A stretch of 35,190 nucleotides of DNA from a virus (IMGVR_UViG_3300036864_000058:1-35190); one strand, 5' to 3'; positions 15,946-24,801 are shown, counted from the stretch's first letter. Numbers and translations: made by a program. Notes: generated from the letters alone by a model not told the origin.

Positions 15946-17625
15946 ATGTTAAATGAACTTCACGTACAAATAGCTGATACTTTATCAGACCTTGACAACG
16001 CTCAAATATATTCAAAAGTATTTGTGAAGAGTCAAGGTACTTTCTATTACTATGATGAAGATGATTTAACGTGGAAAGCTTTATCTGGTAGTGGTGGATC
16101 TTTAATTGTTCCTATTTCTATTTCAGATGGAAATGATACTGTTACAGCTAATTATACTCCATTTGGTTTGAATATCGATTATAATGGAGAAGCTGCATTA
16201 CCTACAACTCTTGTTAGTCTTGGTATCGCTAGTAGAATTACGTATGGTGATGAAAACGATGATACACAAGGAACATTACATTGCTTTACTTCTACTTTTG
16301 ATGTAGTTAAATCTGAGCAATCCAATAGCGAAATGGCTAATTGGATGGGATGGCAAAGATTTAAATTAGGTGCTGGTGTTTTAGGTCGTGCTTGGTATGG
16401 TGATTTTAGTTTACTTGGTTCTGACGAACAGCAGGAACAATTAAACGGGATCACGATGTTAGTTAATAACTATTTTGATGGTAGTCCTATCAATGGTCCT
16501 AGTTGTGCATTTGTTGCTGTTTCTGCACAAGGTAAAGGTGCTGGTGGAGAGGATGGTCATAACTCAGCGCAAACCTATCCAGTTAATATAGGTTTTGCTG
16601 TTGTTGGACATTCTGGAATTCCAGGTGGTGGAGGGGAAGATAGAGGATTTGATTATGGTTTCAAAGTAGGTAGAAATGCTTCTGGATGGATGGTTCCTAC
16701 TGAGGAAAGTTTAGTAGGTGTTGGATTCCAAGCTGATGGTTATGATACAGCAGCGTTTGTTATTGGTCAACCTGGAGTTGTAGGAAATACTCCAGGATTG
16801 ATTACAGCAGTTTTTGATGGTGGAGGTACAATAAATTATTCTCACATCATTGATTTCAATAATACAACTGCTGCTAATATTGGTACTGGTGGAAGTTGTA
16901 TTAGACTTCCAAACATCAATGATGCTAAAGCAGGAATACTATTTGGTGGTTCTGGAACTAGACTTAGAGTAGGATCTAATAATGATGCAAGGATTGATGG
17001 ATTTCTTTCTATTGGTGGAAATAGATCTGGATCAAATCCTTTAACTGTTGTTATTGCTTCTCCTGGAACTGGAGTTTTAGTTGTTGGTGATTCTTCACCT
17101 ATCAATGGATTACAGAACACAAACACTAACGGAGGATTTCTAGAATTTGGTATTGCTTCAGCAAGTGCTAATTTTTCTGCTCAAGCTAATGCAGGTGATT
17201 CAGTAATTAGAGCAAGGTCTGTATCTGGTGGTACAGGAAATCTTTTAATTCTGAATGTTAATAGTTCTGGAAGTCAGCAAGCATTTGTTTTCTTGACTGG
17301 TGCTTTAGATGGAGATACTGAGAAGTTTAGAATTACAAAAGATGGTATTCACCAGTTTTTGAGTACTGTTACAGGTTCAGGTGTAACAGGATCACAAGAG
17401 ATCAACAAAGCTAGTGGTACTGTTAATTTTGCTGCTGCGGCATCAAGTTTAGTTGTTACAAATAACTTATGTACTGAGAATTCAATTGTACTGTGTGTTG
17501 TTAGAACTAATGATTCTATGGCTCAAATTAAAAATGTTGTTCCTGCTAATGGATCATTTACAATTAGATTAAGTGCTGCTGCTAATGCTGAAACCAGTGT
17601 AGGATTTTTAGTTATCAACCAATAG
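15946..17625 (+). CDS. Tail spike/fibre protein with shared N-terminal module
   Basis: 559 residues from ATG 15946. An upstream in-frame extension reads through the 15-bp element but its TTG start has no ribosome binding site; the chosen ATG has only a weak AAGAAG. Residues 1-48 repeat the module of the two preceding genes. The body is rich in Gly, Asn and Ser with beta-solenoid-like strands. The end (SGTVNFAAAASSLVVTNNL ... NGSFTIRLSAAANAETSVGF) is a C-terminal domain common in phage receptor-binding proteins. Its stop TAG abuts the element at 17626. Confidence 0.7.
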   Translation: MLNELHVQIADTLSDLDNAQIYSKVFVKSQGTFYYYDEDDLTWKALSGSGGSLIVPISISDGNDTVTANYTPFGLNIDYNGEAALPTTLVSLGIASRITYGDENDDTQGTLHCFTSTFDVVKSEQSNSEMANWMGWQRFKLGAGVLGRAWYGDFSLLGSDEQQEQLNGITMLVNNYFDGSPINGPSCAFVAVSAQGKGAGGEDGHNSAQTYPVNIGFAVVGHSGIPGGGGEDRGFDYGFKVGRNASGWMVPTEESLVGVGFQADGYDTAAFVIGQPGVVGNTPGLITAVFDGGGTINYSHIIDFNNTTAANIGTGGSCIRLPNINDAKAGILFGGSGTRLRVGSNNDARIDGFLSIGGNRSGSNPLTVVIASPGTGVLVVGDSSPINGLQNTNTNGGFLEFGIASASANFSAQANAGDSVIRARSVSGGTGNLLILNVNSSGSQQAFVFLTGALDGDTEKFRITKDGIHQFLSTVTGSGVTGSQEINKASGTVNFAAAASSLVVTNNLCTENSIVLCVVRTNDSMAQIKNVVPANGSFTIRLSAAANAETSVGFLVINQ

Positions 17626-17664
17626 TTTAAATAATTTAAATCTATTTAAACAAAGGAGCTTATT

Positions 17665-18258
17665 ATGCGGTTCGATAAATCAATTCTTCTATCCTTGTTT
17701 TTGTTAATTAGTCTTTCACTTACTGGATTTTCAAATAATTTGATTTCCAGCCCAAAGTATGCCTGTTCTGATGGAGATCTTATTACGTTTGTTGACGGTT
17801 TGTTTGTGTGTCAACACATTGAATATGTTTATCCATCAGGATCATTGATTCCATACTCAAGTGGTTCTAGTTGTACTAGTGGATTTACAGAAGCAACTGA
17901 TTTTGATGGTAGGGTTCTTTTAGGAACAACTGTTTCAAATGGAAATGTAGGTGGTATTGGTGGATCAAGTTCCATTACTCCTACTGGTACAAATTCTGCA
18001 CCAGCATTTACTGGAAGTTCTAGCAATGTATCTGCTGCTACATTCACAGGAAATATTCAGAATATGACTGTTGGAAATAATATTAGTTTACTTGGTTTAG
18101 GATCAGCTTTGGTTGGTCCTACTAGTATTACTCCAGCAGGTACAATCAATAGTCAAACTGTTACTCCATCAGGAACTGTTGCTGCTCCAACTTTTACAGG
18201 AAATGCTTTTGATCCTACACCACTATTTAAGCGTGTTATTTGGTGCAGGAGAAATTAA
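17665..18258 (+). CDS. Tail-collar-like protein with a Sec signal peptide
   Basis: 197 residues, AAAGGAG upstream. The N-terminus MRFDKSILLSLFLLISLSLT is a classic signal peptide or anchor (charged start, hydrophobic 7-20, small residues after). A four-cysteine segment follows (YACSDGD, FVCQH, SSCTSGF), then a collar-like repeat area (SGSLIPYSSGSSCTSGFTEA, FDGRVLLGTT, NVGGIGGSS, repeated TPxGT and APxFTG) and the ending FKRVIWCRRN, as in short tail fibre collar domains. Export of a fibre-like protein is unusual: it may be displayed on the infected cell or be a virion protein matured in the envelope. Confidence 0.6.
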   Translation: MRFDKSILLSLFLLISLSLTGFSNNLISSPKYACSDGDLITFVDGLFVCQHIEYVYPSGSLIPYSSGSSCTSGFTEATDFDGRVLLGTTVSNGNVGGIGGSSSITPTGTNSAPAFTGSSSNVSAATFTGNIQNMTVGNNISLLGLGSALVGPTSITPAGTINSQTVTPSGTVAAPTFTGNAFDPTPLFKRVIWCRRN

Positions 18259-18310
18259 ATAACTTAATCTTTAAATTATTTAAACTTTGATATTGAGGAT
18301 TTAAAATAAA

Positions 18311-19942
18311 ATGGCTTCGACAAATGTGGATGAAATTGGTGTTCGTCCTTTAACTGTTCAAGATTGGAGTTTGGGTATCAATACTTCCAAACCTAGAACA
18401 GAGATAGAGGATAATGAAGCACAAGAAATTCTCAATATGGAATTTGATGATTCTGGTAATCTATCAACACGTAGAGGTATTCAAGAATTTCTTGCAACTA
18501 CTTTTGGATCTAGAATTACATCTCTCCATTACTTTGTTACAGATGCAGGAGAAGAAGGGATTTTATTTACTTCAGGAGATAAATTATTCATAGCTGCAAT
18601 GGATGGTTCTGGATCAACTGATATTTCTGGTGTTCTAGTTTTTCCTTCTGATACTTATTGGCAATGGGTTACTTTTGGCGGATTAGCTATTGGAGTAAAT
18701 AAAGCAACTTCAGGCACTAATCCAGTTAAAGTAGATACATCAAGTGTTGCTGCACAGCTTGGTGGTACTGCTCCAAAGGGCAAATACATTGAAGTTTGGA
18801 ATAGCAGGGTTTGGATTATTTCAGCAACAGAACCTAATAAGATTTGGGGATCATCTCTAAACAATGCTGAAGATTGGACTACTACAGGTGCAGCAGGAAA
18901 AGTAGAACTAGCAATTGATCCTGATGACGGTGATGAGATTACAGGATTGTTTGCTACTCGTTCTGCTTTATACGTGTTTAAAAGTAAGAGAATTTATAGG
19001 ATTGTTGCTGCATCAAATCTTGTCTCTGCTGCTGATGCAACTAACTTGAAAGTTGAAATCTATGCGCAGAACATTGGTTGTGTATCTCCTTATTCAATCA
19101 AGCAAGTAATCGATGATGTTGTTTTCTTGAGTGAACAAGGATTAGCATCGTTAAAGCTTGCCGAAGCTGTAGAGGATTTCAGAACTGCATTATTCTCTAA
19201 AAACGTAGCAACAATTGCTCGTACTCCTAAGAGTACAGATGAAATTCCATTATTTAATTTTGATACTGCAAGTCAAGTGTGGTTGACATTTCCTGCTGTA
19301 ATGTCATTGACTGGAAGCAATCAAACTTTTGTAATGGATTATTTCAAGCTTAATGAAAACATTTTACGGTGGACTAGGTTTGATGGTTTAGCAAGTGGTA
19401 CGTGTTATACTGCATTTCCAAGTAATAGTGGAAAGACTTATTTGATTGGTGCGGAGAATGCAGCAGGTACTTTTCAGATCTTTAAATACATTCCACGTGA
19501 TATTACTGCTGCTTTCAATGATGATGATGAGATTTATACCAAACAGCTTGTAATGAAAGCTTATAATGTTAATCTTCCATTAATGAGAAAGCAGTTTATG
19601 AAGTGGGGTATTGGTTTTGATCTTTTAACAAATACTGTTGCTATTGCTGTACAATATTATTTGGATGGTAACATCTCTAAAGGTGGTACGTATGGATTTA
19701 ACCTGTCAGGTGAAGGTACTGGTGCTTTATGGGATGAGGCATTATGGGATGTAGCTTTATGGGATACTGCTGTAGTGCTTCCTCAAGATATTGTTAGAAA
19801 ACTTCTTAGTAACAGTTCAGGACAAAGAGGACAGGATATTACTTTCATTGTAACGAATGCTCAACTTGATCAAGGTTTTGTTATTAAGAATTTTATGCTT
19901 TTCTTCTCATTACTAAGTGAGAAAAAAGTAACAGATGTATAA
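18311..19942 (+). CDS. Tail stabilisation / tail tubular B-like protein
   Basis: 543 residues. The opening (VQDWSLGINTSKPRTEI, then EILNMEFDDSGNLSTRRGIQE) is the recognisable start of podovirus tail hub proteins that follow the adaptor, related in role to P22 gp10 and T7 gp12. The middle has beta-propeller-like repeats (VWNSRVWIISATEPNKIWGS, GLFATRSALYVFKSKRIYR). Near residues 475-492 there is a short tandem repeat of ALWD (ALWDEALWDVALWDTA), encoded by repeated GCATTATGGGAT-like units. GAGGAT lies about 10 nt before the ATG. Confidence 0.75.
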   Translation: MASTNVDEIGVRPLTVQDWSLGINTSKPRTEIEDNEAQEILNMEFDDSGNLSTRRGIQEFLATTFGSRITSLHYFVTDAGEEGILFTSGDKLFIAAMDGSGSTDISGVLVFPSDTYWQWVTFGGLAIGVNKATSGTNPVKVDTSSVAAQLGGTAPKGKYIEVWNSRVWIISATEPNKIWGSSLNNAEDWTTTGAAGKVELAIDPDDGDEITGLFATRSALYVFKSKRIYRIVAASNLVSAADATNLKVEIYAQNIGCVSPYSIKQVIDDVVFLSEQGLASLKLAEAVEDFRTALFSKNVATIARTPKSTDEIPLFNFDTASQVWLTFPAVMSLTGSNQTFVMDYFKLNENILRWTRFDGLASGTCYTAFPSNSGKTYLIGAENAAGTFQIFKYIPRDITAAFNDDDEIYTKQLVMKAYNVNLPLMRKQFMKWGIGFDLLTNTVAIAVQYYLDGNISKGGTYGFNLSGEGTGALWDEALWDVALWDTAVVLPQDIVRKLLSNSSGQRGQDITFIVTNAQLDQGFVIKNFMLFFSLLSEKKVTDV

Positions 19943-19943
19943 G

Positions 19944-19967
19944 TTTAAATTATTTAAATTATTTAAA
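19944..19967. repeat. Double copy of the 15-bp element, 9-bp period
   Basis: Two overlapping T-centred copies (19944-19958 and 19953-19967) share one TTTAAA block, giving three TTTAAA blocks separated by TTA. The array starts 1 nt after the stop of the tail stabilisation gene and ends 19 nt before the GTG start of the next fibre gene. Confidence 0.95.
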
Positions 19968-19986
19968 TTTCTTAGAGGTATTAACC

Positions 19987-21048
19987 GTGTCTACATTAGT
20001 TCGTTTATTTGATTTTTTACCAGGAACTCCGATTGTCAGTTCTGCTGTCGATTCGGAATTCAATCAATTGGTTAATGCTTTAAATGGTACATCTACTAAC
20101 ATTAACCTTTTAACCAGATTTAGTTCTGCATCTGTTCCTGTGCAAAGATATGATCAATTAAGTTCTGGTCCTATTATTGAATTCGCACAATCTGGAGTAC
20201 TCAAATCCTCTATCAATAATCTAGGTCAGTTTGATAGTGATATTGCTACTGGAACATCACCATTTAGTATTGCATCAACTACTGTAAATACTAATCTTAA
20301 TGCTGATCTGCTGGATGGATTACACGCAGCAGCCTTTGCTACACTTGCTGCAAGTCAGACATTTACTGGCAACAATGTATTTTCAGGAAATAACATATTT
20401 ACTGGATTGTTATCCATCATAAATGCTGCACCTGAAATAGTATTTACAGATAACAATGATTCAGCAACAATTAGATTAGCATTAGATTTTGGTGTTGATG
20501 CCTTTAATATCATCAACAATAATCTAGTCAGTATTCCTCTTTCACTTAAAGTAAGTACTGATGTATTTACTTTTGCTCAAATTCCTGTATTGCCTGGAAG
20601 TAATCCTAGTACTGGAAATCAAGCTACTAGAAAAACTTATGTTGATACTAGATTTACATACTGGTCAGCTACGTTTGGTTATGTAAATCCTCCAGGAGCT
20701 ACGGAAAGTGTAGAAAGTGTACCAAGGTTTGTAGTTGCTGCTGGTATGGCGCACTCATTTGTATTTAACGCAATTTCAGTTGTATTTGCTGGTGGTTCTC
20801 ATACTTCTGGTGGAACATTAACTTGGACTATTAAACGTAGAGATGCATCTGGTACTTTACAATCTGATTTGGGAACAATTACTATTGATAATTCTGGTCC
20901 TGCAATCCAAGTTGTTAGTGCTACTGCACCTGGAAATGTATCGTTATCCGCTGGAGATCAAATTTATCCATTACTTACTACAAGAAGTGGAACTATAACA
21001 GAGGAAATGGTTAGTATTGTAATCTCAGGATTTCAACAACTAGCTTAA
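19987..21048 (+). CDS. Tail fibre protein, paralogous N-terminus A
   Basis: 353 residues starting at GTG 19987 (AGAGGT upstream). Residues 1-120 align by eye with the gene at 22226: RLFDF, DSEFNQLV, GTST, a TGT-P segment, TTVNTNLNADLLDG and ATLAASQTFTG. After this shared particle-binding module the two diverge, here into TFTGNNVFSGNNIFTG repeats, an ATRKTYVD chaperone-like stretch and a beta-rich C-terminal domain. It probably attaches to the tail by the N-terminus and contacts the host by the C-terminus. Confidence 0.72.
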   Translation: MSTLVRLFDFLPGTPIVSSAVDSEFNQLVNALNGTSTNINLLTRFSSASVPVQRYDQLSSGPIIEFAQSGVLKSSINNLGQFDSDIATGTSPFSIASTTVNTNLNADLLDGLHAAAFATLAASQTFTGNNVFSGNNIFTGLLSIINAAPEIVFTDNNDSATIRLALDFGVDAFNIINNNLVSIPLSLKVSTDVFTFAQIPVLPGSNPSTGNQATRKTYVDTRFTYWSATFGYVNPPGATESVESVPRFVVAAGMAHSFVFNAISVVFAGGSHTSGGTLTWTIKRRDASGTLQSDLGTITIDNSGPAIQVVSATAPGNVSLSAGDQIYPLLTTRSGTITEEMVSIVISGFQQLA

Positions 21049-21084
21049 GTATTTACTTCATTGGAGCAGTTAGGAAATTACATA

Positions 21085-21348
21085 ATGTTGTTTAATATCT
21101 CCCCCATATTTTTAATGTCTGAAGGACAAATTGCAACTGCTTCAACAGTGATAGGTACTATTATTGTCCTATCAACTATTGTTTGGAAACTGTCAGAGAA
21201 ACTAACTAAACTTGATTCTTCTCATACTTCGTTAAGTGAGAAGATGGTTATTAACAATAATCATTCACTTGAAAGAATTAGATTGTTGGAGGATCAAGTT
21301 AAAGATCTTAAGTACTGTAGCTTAGGATCTAACAAAGATAGGATATAG
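21085..21348 (+). CDS. Small membrane protein with coiled coil, holin-like candidate
   Basis: 87 residues from ATG 21085, chosen over the TTG at 21061 because AGGA lies 9 nt upstream. A transmembrane segment (about 15-34, ATASTVIGTIIVLSTIVWKL) is followed by a charged coiled coil (ERIRLLEDQVKDLK). This arrangement is seen in small phage holin or haemolysin-type proteins, and the next gene is also a small membrane protein, so this pair is the best lysis candidate. No direct evidence of lysis function. Confidence 0.6.
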   Translation: MLFNISPIFLMSEGQIATASTVIGTIIVLSTIVWKLSEKLTKLDSSHTSLSEKMVINNNHSLERIRLLEDQVKDLKYCSLGSNKDRI

Positions 21349-21350
21349 TT

Positions 21351-21554
21351 TTGAAGAACATTCAAGGTCAAATGTGGGATGTTGCAGTTTGGGATAACTC
21401 AACATTTACTAAAGAAAGTACCAGTGATAAAGTTTTAAATTATTTAAAATCTAAAGTTTATCCAGTACTTAAAAAAGTATTGAAGTTTGTGTTAGCAATT
21501 AGTGTAGTTGGACTATTATGTCTAAGTATAATAGTTGCTTCACTTTACAACTAA
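21351..21554 (+). CDS. Small C-terminally anchored membrane protein
   Basis: 67 residues from TTG 21351, two bases after the preceding TAG with AGGA upstream; an alternative ATG at 21372 also has AAGGT. The N-terminal WDVAVWD resembles the ALWD repeat of the tail hub protein. A 15-bp element (LNYLK, about residues 29-33) joins the soluble part to the hydrophobic C-terminus (VLKFVLAISVVGLLCLSIIV). It could work with the upstream coiled-coil protein in host membrane disruption. Unknown family. Confidence 0.6.
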   Translation: MKNIQGQMWDVAVWDNSTFTKESTSDKVLNYLKSKVYPVLKKVLKFVLAISVVGLLCLSIIVASLYN

Positions 21555-21593
21555 TAACTAAACTCCCCCTAATTTATTGTTATCTTTATGTTA

Positions 21594-21619
21594 TTCGAAG
21601 ACTCAACCATTTCTTCGAA
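21594..21619 (+). promoter_or_regulatory. Hairpin with 12-nt loop before a tail gene
   Basis: TTCGAAG (21594-21600) pairs with CTTCGAA (21613-21619) around a 12-nt loop (ACTCAACCATTT). It touches the AAGGAT ribosome binding site of the gene at 21631. Loop length equals that of the conserved-loop hairpins at 3505 and 22177, but the loop sequence differs. Confidence 0.45.
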
Positions 21620-21630
21620 GGATCTCAGAA

Positions 21631-22146
21631 ATGACTACGTTACAACCTACATCAAATACATCTCCAGATCCAGGACAAGGTGGAGCAAGTGTTAATTCTC
21701 CTTCCAATACTGGACATTCATCTACTACTAGTAGTGCAACTGGTGATGCATCCGTCACTACTAGAAGTTGTATTTGGACAGGTTTTGCAGCTATTGCGGT
21801 ACGTCCTTCAAAGATTACTTTGAAAGTTCAGTATGCAAGAAATGGAACTTTGGAAGATCCTGCATTTGTAAGTAATACTTTTGCTATTCAATATTCTTTA
21901 GATGGTGGATCTGTTTGGAATGATTTAGTTTCTGATTCAGATTTTGATTTTTTAGTTAGTACTACTGCTGAACTAGATTTTCCACTAACACAAGATACAA
22001 GTCTTGTACAATTAAGAGATCTAATACAAGCATTTGGTGGTGAAGATCCTCCAACACCTTTAACAGCTAGTGCTACTGCTACAGTTTCAAATATTAGACT
22101 TGAAATTACTTATGGAATTAATGCAATTTTAGTAGGATCTTGTTAA
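21631..22146 (+). CDS. Hypothetical beta-rich tail-region protein
   Basis: 171 residues from ATG 21631, with GAAGGAT about 8 nt upstream; a TTG at 21577 extends the frame without a ribosome binding site. The first 45 residues are Ser/Thr/Gly/Pro-rich and flexible, followed by beta strands (ITLKVQYARNG, FAIQYSLDGGSVWNDLV) and a TATVSNIRLEITYG ending. It looks like a small structural or fibre-associated domain. No family recognised. It sits between two fibre genes. Confidence 0.6.
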   Translation: MTTLQPTSNTSPDPGQGGASVNSPSNTGHSSTTSSATGDASVTTRSCIWTGFAAIAVRPSKITLKVQYARNGTLEDPAFVSNTFAIQYSLDGGSVWNDLVSDSDFDFLVSTTAELDFPLTQDTSLVQLRDLIQAFGGEDPPTPLTASATATVSNIRLEITYGINAILVGSC

Positions 22147-22176
22147 ACATTTAAATTATTTAAATATGCGTTCCTG

Positions 22177-22208
22177 TATTTTTAAGGTTCGCAACTCACT
22201 TAAAAATA
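22177..22208 (+). promoter_or_regulatory. Hairpin with conserved GTTCGCAACTCA loop
   Basis: TATTTTTAAG (22177-22186) pairs perfectly with CTTAAAAATA (22199-22208) around GTTCGCAACTCA (22187-22198), the same 12-nt loop as at 3513-3524 with an unrelated stem. It ends 17 nt before the ATG at 22226, just upstream of the GAGGT site. Confidence 0.65.
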
Positions 22209-22225
22209 AACGTTGAGGTTTCAGA

Positions 22226-23515
22226 ATGTCCGTATTATCTAGACTCTTTGATTTTACACCATCGACTTTAATACAGTCTGGTCAAATTGATTCAGAATTT
22301 AATCAATTGGTTGATATTCTCTCAGGTGTTTCTACTGATAAAAATGTTGTTATCAGTTTGGATGATGGTACACTTGCGCCTTTACGTTTAAATCAAACTG
22401 GTCTTGGTCCTCTTTTGTTGTGGGCTGTAGGTGGTGTTGGTAAAGGAACTATCGATAACTTCGGTAGATTTAACAGTTTGTTGACTACCGGAACAGCACC
22501 TATTACAGTACTTTCTACCACTGTTTGTCCTAACTTGAACGCTGATTTATTAGATGGTGTTGAAGGTGCTTCTTATGCTACACTAACAGGATCACAAACA
22601 TTAACTAATAAGACTCTTACTTCACCTAGAATCAATCAAATTCTAGATAGTAATGGTAATGAGTTAATCATCTTTACTACTACAGCTAGTGCGATTGATG
22701 AACTTACTATTGCTAACGCTAATGGAGGATTTGGTCCTTCAATTGCTGCAAGTGGTGGAAGTTCTATTATTGATATTCAACTTATTCCTAAGAATGCTTC
22801 AGGTAAAGTAGCAATTGGTACTCCTGGAGCTACACCATCTTCTGGAATGTTAGGATCTGCTGATGCTTCTGGAACTGATATTGGTGGAGGTGCTTTAATT
22901 CTTCACGGAGGAAAAGGAACTGGAACAGGAGTACCTGGATTTGTTGGTGAAAAGATGGCTCTTATCACCACTACAGGTACAGCAGCACACGCATTAAGCT
23001 CAACTACTTCTCCATATTGGAAAAACCTTTGGAGCCATACTAACCAAGATGTAGCTATTAACGGTGCATCACCTACATCTATGATTGGTGCATTACTTGG
23101 AACTACTCAAATTCAAGGTGGAGGATTTAGAGTAGGTCAAAGATTTAGATTAAAAGCTATTGGTAATGTGTTAGGTGCTGCTGGTAGATCATTAACACTT
23201 ACACTTACTTTGGGTGGAACTACTGTAGCAACGTTTGCTACTCCTATTGGTGCTTTAGAAGGTGGTACATATAGTATCTTTGCTGATGTAACTGTTCGTG
23301 CTTTAAGTGGATCAAACAATATTAGATGTCATAAATTATCAATTCAGTTTCGCGGAGATACAGGAATTTATGCATTTACTAATGAAGTTCAAGCATCAGC
23401 TACCGTAGCTACAACAAGTAACGCAAGTTGGCAATTGAATGCAAGTTGGGATAGTACTTCAGGTGGTCCTACTTTAACATCTGAAATGACTGAAATGGAT
23501 TATATGAATCGTTAA
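22226..23515 (+). CDS. Tail fibre protein, paralogous N-terminus B
   Basis: 429 residues with GAGGT upstream. The first 120 residues are shared with the gene at 19987 (RLFDFTPST, DSEFNQLVD, TTVCPNLNADLLDG). They are followed by the fibre phrase TLTNKTLTSPRI and DSNGNELI, GTPGATPSSGMLG, and a C-terminal knob with TNEVQASATVATTSNASW. The unlike C-terminus suggests the two fibres recognise different receptors or one replaced another. A promoter lies directly downstream at 23547. Confidence 0.75.
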   Translation: MSVLSRLFDFTPSTLIQSGQIDSEFNQLVDILSGVSTDKNVVISLDDGTLAPLRLNQTGLGPLLLWAVGGVGKGTIDNFGRFNSLLTTGTAPITVLSTTVCPNLNADLLDGVEGASYATLTGSQTLTNKTLTSPRINQILDSNGNELIIFTTTASAIDELTIANANGGFGPSIAASGGSSIIDIQLIPKNASGKVAIGTPGATPSSGMLGSADASGTDIGGGALILHGGKGTGTGVPGFVGEKMALITTTGTAAHALSSTTSPYWKNLWSHTNQDVAINGASPTSMIGALLGTTQIQGGGFRVGQRFRLKAIGNVLGAAGRSLTLTLTLGGTTVATFATPIGALEGGTYSIFADVTVRALSGSNNIRCHKLSIQFRGDTGIYAFTNEVQASATVATTSNASWQLNASWDSTSGGPTLTSEMTEMDYMNR

Positions 23516-23546
23516 GTTTAAATTATTTAAAAGTATATCACTAGTC

Positions 23547-23575
23547 TTGATTTTAATATCAAGCTATGATATAAT
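23547..23575 (+). promoter_or_regulatory. Promoter P4 with a dyad over the -35
   Basis: TTGATT at 23547-23552, 17-bp spacer, TATAAT at 23570-23575 with TGA before it. CTTGAT (23546-23551) and ATCAAG (23558-23563) form an inverted repeat over the -35, a likely operator. An exact 15-bp element (23517) and a one-mismatch copy (23582) flank the promoter. It serves the ejection-protein genes. Confidence 0.75.
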
Positions 23576-23614
23576 ATAGAAGTTAAATAATTTAAATCGT
23601 ATGAGGTGAATAAA

Positions 23615-24757
23615 ATGGCAGGAGTATCAAACCTTAGTCCTTGGCAACAATTCCTTTCCAGTAAAGCACCTGGAAAGAATGCTTCATTTTCAGATCAACA
23701 GCTTAGACAATGGGCTGATGAATTCTTTGGTCCTATTCCAATTCCTCCAGGATCACAGATTGTTAGACAGGATGGGGGATATGCAGAATGGATTGATCCA
23801 GAAGGATATAAACACTCTGCTACTCGTTCATTAGATGGACGTGATCCAAACGCAGGTAAGCTTGTAGATAATACAGACAGACCTAATATTCTTCCTGCTA
23901 GTCAAACTGCTTCTCCACAACAGCAAGCATTGACTAGTGGGATTGGTGCTCTTACTGAAGAACAGATTAAGAATCTTCAAGCAATGGCTTCTGGTAATAC
24001 TCCAGGTGCATTTGATCCTAAGATTCAAGATGAACTTAAACAGATTAATGATCTTGCATTACGTTTACAGAATGCACCACAGTTACTTGATTTAGATCCT
24101 GCTAGTGCTGCTGCATTGGAAGCTATTCGTAATAGATATACGCAAGCTAATCAACAACAATTCCAGAACGATCAAGGTAAACTGTTAGCTCAGTTATTTG
24201 GTAATAAAGTTAATCAATCTTCTATTGCTACTGGTGCTGCTGGTGATCTATTGCAGAAACAAGGATTGATTACAGCACAGACTGGTGCTGATGCTGCACA
24301 AAGGGAGTTAGCTGTTAGACAGTTTTTAGCTCAACAGCAGCAACAGCAACTTGAACTAGCATTACAATCTTTGCTTGGTGGTACTGGTGCAAAGCTTGAA
24401 GGATTTAAGGCTAGTAGTGGTGCTGCTCAGAATCAGAACGACGCATTGCTTAAGTTGCTTGCAGATCTTGGAGCACAACAAACTACAAGAGATATTGCAG
24501 GTGCTAATATTGGATTAGGTGAGAAAGAATTAGCAGAGAGAGCTAGACAAGCTAATCTTGGATTTGAGTTGAACCAACAAGACGCTGATGCTAGACTTGC
24601 TGCACAGAATTCAACCTGGAACAAAGTAATGCAAGGTATCAATGCTGCTTCTCAGATTGCTGGTATGGTAGGTGGTGGTCTAGGAGCGTTTGGTGGTTTC
24701 TTGAATAAGCCTAAAGTGGATGGAACTAGTCAAGCTCAAAAACAATACGTTGCATAA
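23615..24757 (+). CDS. Ejection/internal virion protein (putative), Gln/Ala-rich
   Basis: 380 residues from ATG 23615 (GAGGTG 6 nt upstream; the GTG at 23606 is part of that site). After a 60-residue segment with GGYAEWIDPEGYKHSATRS the protein is mostly helical and rich in Gln, Ala and Leu (NQQQFQNDQGK, a run of six Gln near residues 240-250), ending in the glycine-rich hydrophobic GMVGGGLGAFGGFLNK. Such proteins are stored inside podovirus heads and form the channel that carries DNA across the envelope. It is the first gene after promoter P4. Confidence 0.6.
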   Translation: MAGVSNLSPWQQFLSSKAPGKNASFSDQQLRQWADEFFGPIPIPPGSQIVRQDGGYAEWIDPEGYKHSATRSLDGRDPNAGKLVDNTDRPNILPASQTASPQQQALTSGIGALTEEQIKNLQAMASGNTPGAFDPKIQDELKQINDLALRLQNAPQLLDLDPASAAALEAIRNRYTQANQQQFQNDQGKLLAQLFGNKVNQSSIATGAAGDLLQKQGLITAQTGADAAQRELAVRQFLAQQQQQQLELALQSLLGGTGAKLEGFKASSGAAQNQNDALLKLLADLGAQQTTRDIAGANIGLGEKELAERARQANLGFELNQQDADARLAAQNSTWNKVMQGINAASQIAGMVGGGLGAFGGFLNKPKVDGTSQAQKQYVA

Positions 24758-24801
24758 ATTATTCTGAAAGTTTAAATAATTTAAACAATGTTGAGGTAAT
24801 T

